Assembly: GCF_032397745.1 (NCBI RefSeq)
Contig: NZ_CP135921.1
Span: 6,188,501 to 6,252,500 of the forward strand
Source of the DNA: Bradyrhizobium prioriisuperbiae
GTDB taxonomy: Bacteria > Pseudomonadota > Alphaproteobacteria > Rhizobiales > Xanthobacteraceae
Direction of reading: 5' to 3'
DNA: 64,000 nucleotides
Within the stretch, counting starts at the first letter, position 1, and each line of letters starts with the position of its first letter. The notes below the pieces were generated by a model. It had not been told where the DNA came from, searched no databases, and was given only the letters and a program-made list of their open reading frames with translations. The position numbers and the translations under genes are program-made. Of this stretch, positions 46,553-55,883 are shown piece by piece.

Positions 46553-46579
46553 TTGACATTCTACCGACTAGAAGGTAGA
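46553..46579 (+). promoter_or_regulatory. tetR promoter and probable operator
   Basis: A consensus -35 TTGACA (46553-46558) is followed by TCTACC-GACTAGAA-GGTAGA, an inverted repeat (46560-46579) that overlaps the tetR start. The half-site CTACCGACTAG recurs as CTACCTACTAG before the membrane-protein gene at 47246, so the regulator probably binds both. Confidence 0.65.
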
Positions 46580-47172
46580 TGACGATCATGAGCAACCTGT
46601 CAACCACCGCAGACGTCATCCTTGCCTGCGCGCGCACCCTGATCATCGCCGGTGGCTACAACGGCTTCAGCTACGCCGACATTGCGGACGCGGTCGGGAT
46701 CCGCAAGCCGAGCATCCATCATCATTTCCCGACCAAGGCGGATCTGGTGCGCACGCTGGTCTCCCGATATCGGGAGGAAGCGGTCGCCGGCCTCGCTTAC
46801 CTGGAGCGACAGGCGTCCGATCCGCTCGAGCAGCTTCGGAGCTACACGGGGTATTGGGTCGCCTGCATCAGCGACGCCAGCGCGCCGTTCTGTGTGTGCG
46901 CGCTGTTGGCGAGCGAACTGCCTGTTCTCCCGGCGGATGTCGCCCGCGAGGTGAGAGCTCATTTCCGCGCGCTCTCGGCCTGGCTGACCTCTGTTCTGGA
47001 GCGTGGCGGGCGCGAAGGAAGACTTGCGCTGACGGATACGCCCCGCATGGAAGCGGAAGCTTTCATGGCGACCGTTCACGGGGCGATGCTGTCGGCACGC
47101 GCCTATGACGATCCCCAGATATTCGGCGCCGTCACCACGCGACTGATCGACCGGCTCTGTCACCCACAGTGA
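46579..47172 (+). CDS. TetR/AcrR family regulator
   Basis: 197 residues. The HTH reads GFSYADIADAVGIRKPSIHH followed by HFPTKADLVRTLV, a strongly conserved TetR pattern. The ligand domain contains FCVCALLASELPVLPADVAR with two Cys, as in TetR_C_16-type regulators. The start is 46579 or 46588. The gene downstream (47246) is probably its target and cotranscribed or coregulated. Confidence 0.9.
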   Translation: MTIMSNLSTTADVILACARTLIIAGGYNGFSYADIADAVGIRKPSIHHHFPTKADLVRTLVSRYREEAVAGLAYLERQASDPLEQLRSYTGYWVACISDASAPFCVCALLASELPVLPADVAREVRAHFRALSAWLTSVLERGGREGRLALTDTPRMEAEAFMATVHGAMLSARAYDDPQIFGAVTTRLIDRLCHPQ

Positions 47173-47217
47173 GAGCGGACGTGACGACATGGGCGCCAAT
47201 CAGTTTACCCATTCAAC

Positions 47218-47228
47218 CTACCTACTAG
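47218..47228 (+). promoter_or_regulatory. operator half-site before DUF308-like gene
   Basis: CTACCTACTAG matches the operator half-site at 46561 in 10 of 11 positions and lies 18 bp before the ATG of the membrane protein, followed by GTCGAAAGG, which includes the ribosome site. Confidence 0.5.
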
Positions 47229-47245
47229 TCGAAAGGAAGCTTCAA

Positions 47246-47830
47246 ATGACTGATAACGATATGGATTTCGCCCGCACCGATCAGGAGCAATGGCTCAAGC
47301 TTTACTACTTCATCCGGGCGGGATTTTCGGTGGTTTGGGTGGCCGCGGCCTTCACTGTGGGTCAGCAGTCGCCAATCCTCGCGGCCATCCTGCTGGTCGT
47401 TTATCCCACCTGGGATGCTGCGGCGAACTATGTCGACGCGGCGCGCAGCGGCGGATTGGGCAGGAATCGGACGCAGGCCATCAACATCGTCGTGAGCGTT
47501 GCAACGACACTCGCCGTCATCGCGGCGCTGCAGGCGGGCATGAATTGGGTGCTGGCGGTGTTCGGCGCCTGGGCCATTCTCTCAGGCCTGCTGCAACTCG
47601 GCACCGCCATTCGGCGCTGGACAAGTTTCGGCGCGCAGTGGGCGATGGTCCTGAGTGGTGCCCAGTCGGCGCTGGCGGGTGTCTTCTTCATTTTCCAGGC
47701 CCGGATGCCGGCGCCTCCGTCGATCACCAATGTGGCCGGTTATGCCGCGGTGGGTGCGGTTTATTTCCTGGTCTCGGCGGTATGGCTAACCGTGATCGAT
47801 CTGCGCCGCAGAGACGCGCGGGCGTCCTGA
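47246..47830 (+). CDS. DUF308-like integral membrane protein
   Basis: 194 residues with six hydrophobic segments (for example FIRAGFSVVWVAAAFTVGQQ, WVLAVFGAWAILSGLLQLGT and VAGYAAVGAVYFLVSAVWLT). The A-W-A-I-L-S-G-L-L-Q-L pattern is typical of DUF308/HdeD-like proteins, linked to acid or stress responses but without a defined mechanism. GAAAGGAAG precedes the ATG at 47246. It is controlled by the adjacent TetR, judging by the shared sites. Confidence 0.78.
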   Translation: MTDNDMDFARTDQEQWLKLYYFIRAGFSVVWVAAAFTVGQQSPILAAILLVVYPTWDAAANYVDAARSGGLGRNRTQAINIVVSVATTLAVIAALQAGMNWVLAVFGAWAILSGLLQLGTAIRRWTSFGAQWAMVLSGAQSALAGVFFIFQARMPAPPSITNVAGYAAVGAVYFLVSAVWLTVIDLRRRDARAS

Positions 47831-48202
47831 GATTACGGGGACGGAGTTGCGGTGGCAGTGCGCCAATAGGTTTCGTGCGCTGTCACCGCAAACTTCGCTG
47901 CGGGGCATGTCCGGCCATACCTTGAAAGCCGAATCCAACAGAGATCGTCGGGACGGGACAAACGAACACCTGTCAGGCGCTCATAGCTTCCTGACGGATC
48001 GTCGTCCGCAACGAAATCCGAGCCGGGCCATGCAACAGGCCTGCCTTTTTTCCGATCGGGCTGCGCGATGTCGAGCGAGGCCAACGAAAAACGGGAGGAC
48101 CGCCGTCCTCCCACTTAGATATGTGGGGTGTGGGGGGCTTGCTTCAAGGCCCCGGTCATGCCGTAGAACGCCTGCCGACATCAGCACGGATGGAGGCGGA
48201 CG
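47831..48202. other. intergenic region with hairpins
   Basis: No supported gene. It contains a perfect hairpin GGGAGGAC-CGCC-GTCCTCCC at 48093-48112 and a looser inverted pair (CTGTCAGG and TCCTGACGG, about 47969-47996). The second half may carry the promoter of the flavin monooxygenase. Confidence 0.5.
48093..48112. terminator. hairpin, possible terminator
   Basis: An 8-bp perfect stem with a 4-base loop, followed by ACTTAGATATG, so no clear T tract. It may end transcription from the membrane-protein gene or act in the leader of the following gene. Confidence 0.35.
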
Positions 48203-49708
48203 ATGCAAGATTTCACGAAACATGCGGTGGTGATCGCCGGCTGTGGCCCGACGGGCCTGATGCTGGCGGCTGAATTGGCGCTGGCAGGGGTCGACATCGC
48301 CATTGTCGAGCGGCGTGAGAGCCAGGAGCTTGCGGAAGCGCGCGCCGGCGGTCTGCATGCACGCACCCTGGAAGCGCTGGACCAGCGTGGCATCGTCGAT
48401 CGGTTCCTTATCGAGGGACAGAAGACACAGAATGTCGGGTTCGCCGGGGTCATTCTGGACCTCGGCAATTGTCCGACCCGGCATGCTTACGGGCTTGGTC
48501 TGTGGCAGAAGCACATCGAGCGTCTGCTGGCCGGCTGGGTCGATGATCTCGGGGTGGCGGTCTATCGCGGGCGTGAGGTGACGGGTTTCGCGCAGGACGA
48601 CGGCGGTGTCGATGTCATGCTGTCCGGCGGCCACGCGCTGCGGGCGCAGTATCTCGTCGGGTGCGACGGCGGACGCAGCCTGGTGCGCAAGGTTGCCGGC
48701 ATCGAGTTTCCGGGATGGGATCCGACCACAAGCGCCCTGATCGCCCAGGTGGAAGTGGCCGACGAGCCGCCATGGGGCATTCACCGCAACGCCCTTGGCG
48801 TGCATTCCTTCGGCCGGGAGGAGTATGTGATCCGCGACGGCCAGGTGATCTTCACCGGCGGGCCGGTGCGGCTGATGGTGACGGAAGAAAACACCGGCGC
48901 CACCGCCGAGCCCAGCCTGCATGATCTTCGCGCCGCGCTGGTTGCGGCCCACGGCACCGACTACGGCGTCCACAACCCCGCCTGGATCTCCCGTTTCACC
49001 GACACGACGCGACAGGCGGCGTCTTATCGCAAAGGGCGTGTGCTGCTCGCCGGCGACGCTGCGCACGTGCACGCGCCGGACGGCGGCCAGGGCCTTAACA
49101 CCGGCGTGCAGGATGCGGTCAACCTGGGCTGGAAACTGGCGCAGGTGGTCAAGGGCATCTCGCCCGACAGCCTGCTGGACAGCTATCACAGCGAGCGCCA
49201 TCCGGTGGGCGCGCGCGTGCTGCGCACCACCATGGCGGCGGTGGCGCTGCGTCGCGCGGATGAGCGCACCAATGCGCTGCGCGAGAGCATGGCCGAACTG
49301 CTCGGTTTGGACGAGCCGCGCCAGCGGTTTGGCGCGATGCTGGCTGGCCTGGACATCCGTTACGACCTCGGCGAGGGACATCCGCTGCTCGGGTGCCGCA
49401 TGCCCGATCTCGATCTCATCACCGCCAGCGGCCCGCTGCGGATGTTCGCGCTGTTGCATGACGCGCGGCCGGTGCTGCTCAATCTCGGCGAACCCAGCGG
49501 CCTCGACATCACGCCATGGGCGGATCGGGTGAAGCGGGTTGATGCCAGCTACATCGGGAAATGGGAGCTTCCGGCGATCGGTGCGGTTAGTGCTCCGACC
49601 GCGGTGTTGATCCGGCCGGACGGTCATGTGGCCTGGGCTGGAGAGCGAACCGGGGAGGGGCTCTCCGACGCGCTGACCACATGGTTCGGCTCGCCAGTCG
49701 CGGCGTAG
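48203..49708 (+). CDS. FAD-dependent aromatic monooxygenase (PHBH-type)
   Basis: A 501-residue class A flavoprotein hydroxylase. Cofactor motifs: VVIAGCGPTGLMLAAELALA (GxGxxG), YLVGCDGGRSLVRKVAGI (DG) and VLLAGDAAHVHAPDGGQGLN (GD). A C-terminal thioredoxin-like domain (from about residue 400, FALLHDARPVLLNLGEP) is as in RdmE/PgaE or pentachlorophenol monooxygenase. It hydroxylates an aromatic or polyketide substrate with NADPH and O2; the substrate is unknown. The ribosome site GGAGG is well placed. Confidence 0.92.
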   Translation: MQDFTKHAVVIAGCGPTGLMLAAELALAGVDIAIVERRESQELAEARAGGLHARTLEALDQRGIVDRFLIEGQKTQNVGFAGVILDLGNCPTRHAYGLGLWQKHIERLLAGWVDDLGVAVYRGREVTGFAQDDGGVDVMLSGGHALRAQYLVGCDGGRSLVRKVAGIEFPGWDPTTSALIAQVEVADEPPWGIHRNALGVHSFGREEYVIRDGQVIFTGGPVRLMVTEENTGATAEPSLHDLRAALVAAHGTDYGVHNPAWISRFTDTTRQAASYRKGRVLLAGDAAHVHAPDGGQGLNTGVQDAVNLGWKLAQVVKGISPDSLLDSYHSERHPVGARVLRTTMAAVALRRADERTNALRESMAELLGLDEPRQRFGAMLAGLDIRYDLGEGHPLLGCRMPDLDLITASGPLRMFALLHDARPVLLNLGEPSGLDITPWADRVKRVDASYIGKWELPAIGAVSAPTAVLIRPDGHVAWAGERTGEGLSDALTTWFGSPVAA

Positions 49709-49792
49709 CAGGACTTGTTCACCTTTCGGCGGTAAATTCATGCAGCAGTTTTAACTGTTGATTCATGCGCCATCGCGCGTGCCGCAGGGACG

Positions 49793-51217
49793 ATGCCGAT
49801 CACGCAAGTCGCGACCATGCCGAAGGACCAGGCGGCCGCCCAGAGCGAGCGGCTGCTGGACAATTTGAGCAACGGCATCGGCCAGCTTGGTGTCGACCTG
49901 GCGGACGTGCTCGGCAATCTGCAGGACGTCGCCAGCCGGGTGTCCCGCCAGTCGGCGCAATTCGGCCAGTTGAAGCAGGCCGCCGATATTATGGTGGCTG
50001 CCAACAAGAATATCGATGGCGTGGCGCGCACGGTTCAGGCGGCAACATCCAGTGCCGTCTCCGACATCGCTGGCGCGCGAAACACGGTCGACAGCGCCGT
50101 CCAGAACACGGCGGACCTGGTCGGCGCTGTCGGTCGCATCGAACAGCGGCTGGGGTCCGTGGGCGCGGTCCTGGCACAGGTCGCGAAGGTGTCCGGAGCG
50201 ATCGAGGCCATCGCCCGGCAGACCAACCTTCTGGCGCTCAACGCCACCATCGAGGCTGCCCGTGCCGGCGCGGCCGGGCGCGGCTTTGCCGTTGTCGCCA
50301 GCGAGGTGAAGAACCTCGCGGAGGCGACGCGCACGGCAACCCTGCAGATCGGCGAGACCGTCCGCAATCTGGATGCGGAGGTCGGCCGGTTGATCGAAGA
50401 AAGCGGCACGGCGACGCGCCATGCCAGGCAGGCCGGCGAGGGAGCGGAGCAGGTTCGCCAGGTGATGGAGCGGGTCCATCACGGTTTCTCCGAGATGGGG
50501 CGGGATGTCGACGCGATCGCGGGCGCAGCCGGCACCAATCTCGGTCATTGCGATGTGCTGATCAGCGAGTTCGGCGATTTGGCGAGGGGCGTGGAACTGT
50601 CATCAGGCGATCTCAAGGTCGCGGACACGCGCGTGGAAGGCCTGCTGGAGACCTCCGAGACTCTGATCCAGTCGATCGCCGACAGCGGCGTCGCGATGGA
50701 CGATACATCGCTCGTTCCGGTGGTTCTCGATACGGCGAGGCGGATCGCGGAGGCGTTCGAAGCCGCGATCGTGCGCGGCGACATCACCCTTGCTCAGCTG
50801 TTCGATGAGAATTATCGCGAAATTCCCGGCACCGATCCGAAGCAATATCTGACGGATTATGTCGCGCTGACCGACCGCATCCTCCCGCCGATTCAGGATC
50901 CGCTTCAAAGCATGGATCCTCGCGTCGTGTTTTGCGTGGCATGGGCCAACGGCGGTTATCTGCCCACCCACAATCCGAACTATCGTCAGCTGCAGGGCAG
51001 GGACCCCGCGTGGAACGCCGCGCATTGCCGCAACCGGCGGCTGTTCAACGATCGTGCCGTCCGCAAGGTGGCGGCGAGCACGAGGCCCTTCCTGCTGCAG
51101 ACCTACCGGCGTGAGATGGGCGGCGGCCAGTTCGTGCTGATGAAGGACCTGTCGTCCCCGATCATGGTGCAGGGACGGCGCTGGGGCGCGTTTCGCATCG
51201 GCTTTCGCCAGCACTGA
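49793..51217 (+). CDS. soluble methyl-accepting chemotaxis protein with C-terminal sensor
   Basis: 474 residues and no membrane helix. The long coiled-coil signalling domain is N-terminal: the hairpin tip [20 protein letters not shown] then [20 protein letters not shown] is at residues 137-180. From about 350 the C-terminal part resembles a Cache/PDC-like sensor ([54 protein letters not shown]). Most receptors place the sensor first, so the order is inverted. It probably reports a cytoplasmic signal to CheA. The start is 49793 or 49817. Confidence 0.88.
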   Translation: MPITQVATMPKDQAAAQSERLLDNLSNGIGQLGVDLADVLGNLQDVASRVSRQSAQFGQLKQAADIMVAANKNIDGVARTVQAATSSAVSDIAGARNTVDSAVQNTADLVGAVGRIEQRLGSVGAVLAQVAKVSGAIEAIARQTNLLALNATIEAARAGAAGRGFAVVASEVKNLAEATRTATLQIGETVRNLDAEVGRLIEESGTATRHARQAGEGAEQVRQVMERVHHGFSEMGRDVDAIAGAAGTNLGHCDVLISEFGDLARGVELSSGDLKVADTRVEGLLETSETLIQSIADSGVAMDDTSLVPVVLDTARRIAEAFEAAIVRGDITLAQLFDENYREIPGTDPKQYLTDYVALTDRILPPIQDPLQSMDPRVVFCVAWANGGYLPTHNPNYRQLQGRDPAWNAAHCRNRRLFNDRAVRKVAASTRPFLLQTYRREMGGGQFVLMKDLSSPIMVQGRRWGAFRIGFRQH

Positions 51218-51375
51218 CCTGAGGCGTGGCGAGCGGCGTGTTCCGCCAGCACGTCCTGGTGGTTTGTCTCCTCACGGGTTTTGCACTAGTCTTGCGCGTC
51301 CTCACTTGCATTCGAAATCCATTCAAGAATCTCCAGTCCAAGGATTTTCAGTCAGCGACAAGCGGAGGGGCATCC

Positions 51376-52131
51376 ATGAAGATCGTCGTCATCGGCGGCA
51401 CCGGCCTGATCGGCACCAGGACCGTCGCCAATTTGCGCGCGCGTGGCCACGAGGTCGTCGCGGCCTCGCCCAAAAGCGGCATCAACAGCATTACCGGCGA
51501 GGGGCTCAACGAGGCTCTGGCCGGCGCACAGGTGGTGATCGACCTCGCCAATTCACCGTCGTTCGAAGACAGCGCGGTGCTGGCGTTCTTCGAGGCCTCC
51601 GGCCGCAATCTTGCCGCGGCGGAGGCGGCCACGGGTGTCCGGCACCATGTCGCGCTGTCGATCGTCGGCACCGACCGCACGCCCGAAAACGGTTATTTCC
51701 GCGCCAAGGTCGCGCAGGAAAGACTGATCGTGGCCTCGGGCATTCCCTACACCATCGTCCGCGCCACTCAGTTCATGGAATTCCTCGGCGGTATCGCCGC
51801 CTCGGCCGCGGATGGCAATGTGCTCCGCGTGTCGCCCGGCCTGTTCCAGCCGATCGCGGCTGATGATGTGGCGCCCCTCGTTGCCGAGGCGGCGCTCGCT
51901 CCGCCGCGCAACGGCATTGTCGAGATCGCCGGCCCCGACCGCGCGCCGTTCAATGAGATCGTCGCGCGTTATCTGAAAGCCGTCGGTGACCCGCGCGAGG
52001 TGGTGCGTGACCCCGAGGCGCGTTATTTCGGTGGCCGCGTCGAAGAGCACTCGCTGGTGCCGCTGAGCGAAGCGCGCCTCGGCCAGATCGGTCTCGACGA
52101 ATGGCTTCGCCGCTCAAAACCAGCGAGCTGA
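51376..52131 (+). CDS. NmrA-like/SDR-a NAD(P)H-binding protein
   Basis: 251 residues: MKIVVIGGTGLIGTRTVANL (GxxGxxG), VVIDLANSPSFEDS, HHVALSIVGTDRTPENGYFR and YTIVRATQFMEFLGGIAASA. The family binds NAD(P) as an epimerase-like or redox-sensing protein. Such genes occur near ECF41 sigma factors, and one lies convergently 105 bp away (52237-53097). The start is the ATG at 51376 with GGAGGGG upstream. Substrate unknown. Confidence 0.87.
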   Translation: MKIVVIGGTGLIGTRTVANLRARGHEVVAASPKSGINSITGEGLNEALAGAQVVIDLANSPSFEDSAVLAFFEASGRNLAAAEAATGVRHHVALSIVGTDRTPENGYFRAKVAQERLIVASGIPYTIVRATQFMEFLGGIAASAADGNVLRVSPGLFQPIAADDVAPLVAEAALAPPRNGIVEIAGPDRAPFNEIVARYLKAVGDPREVVRDPEARYFGGRVEEHSLVPLSEARLGQIGLDEWLRRSKPAS

Positions 52132-52165
52132 TCTCGCGCACTTGCCCTCACGATGCTTGCTGCAA

Positions 52166-52191
52166 CCTTCTCCCCGCAAACGGGGAGAAGG
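52166..52191. terminator. strong hairpin between convergent genes
   Basis: CCTTCTCCCCG, loop CAAA, CGGGGAGAAGG: an 11-bp perfect stem in the gap between the NmrA-like gene and the sigma-factor gene. It has no T tract but probably acts as a shared terminator. This hairpin type is frequent in rhizobial genomes. Confidence 0.6.
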
Positions 52192-52236
52192 GGCGCACCG
52201 CGTTTGCCGCAACGCCTTGTCTGAACCGATCCTGCC

Positions 52237-53097
52237 CTAATGCAGATGCTTCAGCTTATCGGGATTCCTCACCACATAAATCGCCGTGATCTTTCCATCC
52301 TCGATGTCGAGGGCGGTGGTCGAAAATTCACCGTCGGCCTCCAGCGTGATGAAGCCGGGCAGCCCGTTGACGAAGCCGGCGCGCACGAGGTCCGAGCGAA
52401 TCTCCTGGAACAAGGCTGCCAGCTGCTCATGGAGTTTCATCACCGCCTCGAAGCCGACAATCGGCGCTGTGGCGGCCGGACGTTTGCCGCCACCGTCGGC
52501 ATGAACACTGACATCGTCAGCCAGCATTGCACCCAGCGCCTTCATGTCGCCGCTGCGCGAGGCGACGAAGAAGGCCTCGGCCAAAGCGAGGCCGCGCTGC
52601 TTCTCCACCTGGAAGCGAGGCCGCGCGTCGCGGATATGGCTGCGCGCGCGGGCCGCGAGCTGGCGGCAGGCCGCGGCGTCGCGCTGGATAGTCGCCGCGA
52701 CCTCGTCAAATCCCAGCCCGAACACATCGTGCAGCAGGAAGGCGGCACGCTCGAGCGGTGACAGGCGTTCCAGCGCCAGCATCAGCGGCAGGGTGACGTC
52801 GTCGTCCCGCTCCTCTTCCACAACGGGATCCGGCAGCCAGGGGCCGACATAAGTCTCGCGCTGGCGCAGCGCCGATTTGAGCTGATCGAGACAGAGACGC
52901 GTCACCGTGCGGCGCAGGAAGGCCTCGGGCTCGCGCACGTCGCTGCGGTCGGCGCCCATCCAGCGGATGAACGCCTCCTGCACCATATCCTCGGCGTCGG
53001 TGACAGATCCCAGCATGCGGTAGGCGACACGCACGAGCTTGGGACGCAGCGGCTCGAAAGCCGCCGCTGCGTCGTCTGGTGTGGCGTTCGCCGTCAC
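52237..53097 (-). CDS. ECF41-type RNA polymerase sigma factor (SigJ-like)
   Basis: 286 residues, longer than normal ECF factors because of a SnoaL-like C-terminal extension. Sigma region 2: RVAYRMLGSVTDAEDMVQEA; region 4: LSPLERAAFLLHDVFGLGFD onward with ACRQLAARARSHIRD. The extension (RGLALAEAFFVASRSGDMKA, then LADDVSVHADGGGKRPAATA) regulates activity in this family and replaces an anti-sigma factor. A GTG start at 53097 overlaps the stop of the decarboxylase-like gene (GTGA), giving one operon. Confidence 0.92.
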   Translation of the reverse strand: MTANATPDDAAAAFEPLRPKLVRVAYRMLGSVTDAEDMVQEAFIRWMGADRSDVREPEAFLRRTVTRLCLDQLKSALRQRETYVGPWLPDPVVEEERDDDVTLPLMLALERLSPLERAAFLLHDVFGLGFDEVAATIQRDAAACRQLAARARSHIRDARPRFQVEKQRGLALAEAFFVASRSGDMKALGAMLADDVSVHADGGGKRPAATAPIVGFEAVMKLHEQLAALFQEIRSDLVRAGFVNGLPGFITLEADGEFSTTALDIEDGKITAIYVVRNPDKLKHLH

Positions 53098-53579
53098 GCG
53101 GCGGCCGCCTTGCTGGCAGCCTTGCTCGCTGCCTTGACGGCGGCCGGATCGGCCCAGCCGCGGAATCCCACCGCGATCCGGTTCCAGCCGTTGATGATGT
53201 TGATCAGCAAGGTGAGCTTGACCTGTTCTTCCGCCGTGAAATAGGCCTTCAGTGCTTCATAGGCATCGTCATTGGAATGCCCTTCGCACTGCCGCGTCAA
53301 CGCCTCGGTCCAGCCCAGTGCAGCGCGTTCGCGATCACTGTAGCAGGGAGCCTCATGCCAGGCCGAGAGCAAATAGAGGCGCTGCTCGGTTTCGCCGTAT
53401 TCGCGCGCGTGGGTGGTGTGCAGGTTGATGCAGTTGGCGCAGCCGTTGATCTGGGACGCCCGGATCTTCACGAGTTCGGCAAGGGTGTGGTCAAGACTGG
53501 AGTTGATCGCGACCGAGGCCTCGAACCAGGTCTTCATGAGGGCGGGGGCGGCAGCCATGGGGTCTAGTCTGGCAGTCAT
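53094..53579 (-). CDS. carboxymuconolactone decarboxylase/AhpD-family protein
   Basis: 161 residues. The AhpD-like core has VKIRASQINGCANCINLHTT, with the redox Cys pair CxxC and a nearby His (THAREYGETEQRLYLL). Members are alkylhydroperoxidases or decarboxylases. COG2128 genes are the standard partner of ECF41 sigma factors, and a matching promoter lies upstream at 53613-53639. The ATG is at 53579 with AAGGA upstream. The C-terminal tail is Ala/Lys-rich (KAASKAASKAAAA). Confidence 0.92.
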   Translation of the reverse strand: MTARLDPMAAAPALMKTWFEASVAINSSLDHTLAELVKIRASQINGCANCINLHTTHAREYGETEQRLYLLSAWHEAPCYSDRERAALGWTEALTRQCEGHSNDDAYEALKAYFTAEEQVKLTLLINIINGWNRIAVGFRGWADPAAVKAASKAASKAAAA

Positions 53580-53612
53580 GGTCGGTGTCCTTTCCGTTGG
53601 TTCCGACCTCAT

Positions 53613-53639
53613 GACGAACTGGGAATGACCAGTGTGACA
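53613..53639 (-). promoter_or_regulatory. ECF41-type promoter
   Basis: Reading the minus strand, TGTCACA is followed by exactly 16 bases and CGTC, the known ECF41 promoter pattern (TGTCACA-N16-CGTC). It lies 34 bp before the carboxymuconolactone decarboxylase start and would drive both that gene and the sigma factor, implying autoregulation. Confidence 0.85.
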
Positions 53640-53684
53640 TCCTACCAAAAAAATCTCAGGGATGGGCCCGCCCGTCAAATCAAA

Positions 53685-54689
53685 CTACATGGAGATGTTC
53701 GCCTCCCTCACCACCGGTCCCCATTTCTGCAATTCGGTGGCGATAAAGGCTTTCATGTCGGCCGGCGAGCCGCCGACGGCCTGCATGCTGAGCGTGGCGA
53801 GCACCTCCTGGCCCTTCGGGCTTTTCAGGAAGGCGGCGGTTGCCGCGTTGAGTTTGTCGATGATGTCGCCGGGCGTGCCCGCCGGCGCCGCCAGCGCATA
53901 CCAGGCCGAGGCCTCGAAACCCCGGAAGCCGGCCTGCTGCACCGTCTGCACGTCAGGCAGGTCGCTCGATCGCTCAGCGGTGGTGACGGCGAGCGCGCGG
54001 ATCCGGCCGTCGCGCACCAGCGGCACATAGGACGGCATGAAATCCATCGCCAGGTCCACCTGGTTGCCGAGAAGGTCGTTGATCACCGGCGCCGTGCCGC
54101 GGTACGGCACGTTGGTCATGCTGATCCCGAGCTCCTTCTGCAGCAGCAACGAGGTGATGTGGCCGAGCGTGCCGTTGCCGGGAACCGCGACGGTGAGCTT
54201 GCCGGGATTTGCCTTGGCGTGGGCGGTGAGCTCCTTGATGTCCTTCACCGGCAGCGATGTCTTCGCCGCGATGATGAGGGGCGACTTGGCGATCAGCACG
54301 ATCGGCATGAAGGCCTGCTCGGGATCGAACGGCAGGTTCTTGTACATCAGCTTGTTGTTGGCGAGCGGCCCGGGCGTGCCGAACATGATGGTGTAGCCGT
54401 CGGGAGCGGCCTTGGCGACGGCGCCGGCGCCGATGTTGCCGCCTGCGCCGGTGCGGTTGTCGACAAGAAACTGCTGGCCGAACCTGTCGCCGAACTCCTG
54501 CGCAAGCGCGCGGGCCAGAAGGTCGGTTCCTCCACCTGCGGGAAACGGCAGGATCATGGTGACGGGGCGCGACGGCCAGGCATTGGACGAAGAATTGGCC
54601 GCGGATTGCGCCCGCACGACCGATGGTCCCGCACAGAGGCCCGCAGCCGTCATGGCAAGCGCGGCCCTTCGCGTGATCAGCGTTTTCAC
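53685..54689 (-). CDS. tripartite tricarboxylate transporter (Bug family) substrate-binding protein
   Basis: A 334-residue periplasmic binding protein. Its signal peptide (MKTLITRRAALAMTAAGLCA) has twin Arg, so Tat export is possible. Bug-family motifs are MILPFPAGGGTDLLARALAQ, VDNRTGAGGNIGAGAV and YRGTAPVINDLLGNQVDLAM. No membrane TctA or TctB subunits are adjacent, so it is an orphan receptor, as is usual in this group. GTG start at 54689. An IclR regulator lies upstream in the same orientation. Confidence 0.92.
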   Translation of the reverse strand: MKTLITRRAALAMTAAGLCAGPSVVRAQSAANSSSNAWPSRPVTMILPFPAGGGTDLLARALAQEFGDRFGQQFLVDNRTGAGGNIGAGAVAKAAPDGYTIMFGTPGPLANNKLMYKNLPFDPEQAFMPIVLIAKSPLIIAAKTSLPVKDIKELTAHAKANPGKLTVAVPGNGTLGHITSLLLQKELGISMTNVPYRGTAPVINDLLGNQVDLAMDFMPSYVPLVRDGRIRALAVTTAERSSDLPDVQTVQQAGFRGFEASAWYALAAPAGTPGDIIDKLNAATAAFLKSPKGQEVLATLSMQAVGGSPADMKAFIATELQKWGPVVREANISM

Positions 54690-54831
54690 GATGTCCCTCC
54701 CGTGCCGGGAGCTGTGCCGGCGATTATGTTTCGTGCAGCCTAGCCGAGCCGATGGCTGGCGGTGCGGCTTTGTCGCGGTGTTTCACATCGTGAAACGGCA
54801 AGCGGGGCGGCAGCCGCGAACCGATGCTCCG

Positions 54832-55611
54832 TCACGGCGCGCGCATCGCCGCGATGCTCTGCTCGATGTGGGCGCGGGCGTCCTTGAGCGCAGGCACCAG
54901 GGTGTCGATCACGGTCGAGCGCCGGACCGCCGAGCGGAAATAGGTCAGGCCCAGTGTCGCCAGCACCGCGCGGTCGGCCATGATCGGCACGGCGATGGTG
55001 CCGGAGTTCTTCGGTTCGACGTTCGGATCCCGCTCGGCGAAGCCGCGGCTGCGCGTCACGCGCACCAGTTGCTCGACGGTGCGTGTGAGGTTCCTGGGGC
55101 GGTCCTCGGCGTGACGGGACGCGCTCAGCATGCGCACCAGCAACTGCCGCTCCGCCTTCGGGCAATAGGCCAGATAAGCGCGGCCGAGCGCGCGCGACAT
55201 CAGGCTGAGGCGCATGTTGATGGTGGCGTGGAACGGCGACACCGGGCTGTCCGGAATGGTGCTGAAACGCACCACGACGGCGTCCTCCTGCAGCATCGTC
55301 ACCGCCACCGGCCATTTGAACCGTCGCGTGAGGTCGGTCGCCCACGGCCGCGCGGCCTCGATCACCATCGGCGCACCGTGGAAGCCGCTGTTCAGCGCGG
55401 CAACCTTGGACGTCACCTGGTAACCGCCGAGCCGGCTGTCGTTGATCGCAAAACCCTCCGCGATCAGGGTCTCCAGCAGGCGGACGATTGTCGGTTTCGG
55501 CAGGCCGGTGCGCCGGTGCAGCTCGCTGATGCTGGAGACATGCTGCCGGTTGAGCTCGGTCAGGAGAACGAGCGCGCGCTGCACGGACTGGACCGGGGCA
55601 AAGGACGGCAT
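54832..55611 (-). CDS. IclR family transcriptional regulator
   Basis: 259 residues: HTH VSSISELHRRTGLPKPTIVR followed by LLETLIAEGF, then the IclR effector domain with WPVAVTMLQEDAVVVRFSTI, RALGRAYLAYCPKAERQLLV, GFAERDPNVEPKNSGTIAVP and VLATLGLTYFRSAVR. It resembles MhpR-type regulators of aromatic catabolism and probably regulates the binding protein downstream. Confidence 0.9.
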   Translation of the reverse strand: MPSFAPVQSVQRALVLLTELNRQHVSSISELHRRTGLPKPTIVRLLETLIAEGFAINDSRLGGYQVTSKVAALNSGFHGAPMVIEAARPWATDLTRRFKWPVAVTMLQEDAVVVRFSTIPDSPVSPFHATINMRLSLMSRALGRAYLAYCPKAERQLLVRMLSASRHAEDRPRNLTRTVEQLVRVTRSRGFAERDPNVEPKNSGTIAVPIMADRAVLATLGLTYFRSAVRRSTVIDTLVPALKDARAHIEQSIAAMRAP

Positions 55612-55883
55612 GGACCTGCGTTACCGCAGGTCGGCCGCGCTGTCACGATGGTCTCGCTTGCGGATTCCTCGTGCAACGAGCGGGTGCGGTAAAATAGCTG
55701 TTCGTTGCACCGGCCCGGCATGAACCTTTGTCGCCATCATCACGTCGAAACAAGGGCTGCCGTGCATGGGGACGGGATGATCCAATCTGCCACTCAATTC
55801 GGGATTGACGGCGTGAAGCGGCGAGATTTGCTCACGTGTCCCGGCCATCATTCGGGCGAACGACATGATCAGGGGCGGTGCAG

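Noticed and set aside
52166..52191. sRNA gene from the strong hairpin
   Set aside because: A single GC-rich hairpin between convergent stop codons is better explained as a terminator or REP element.
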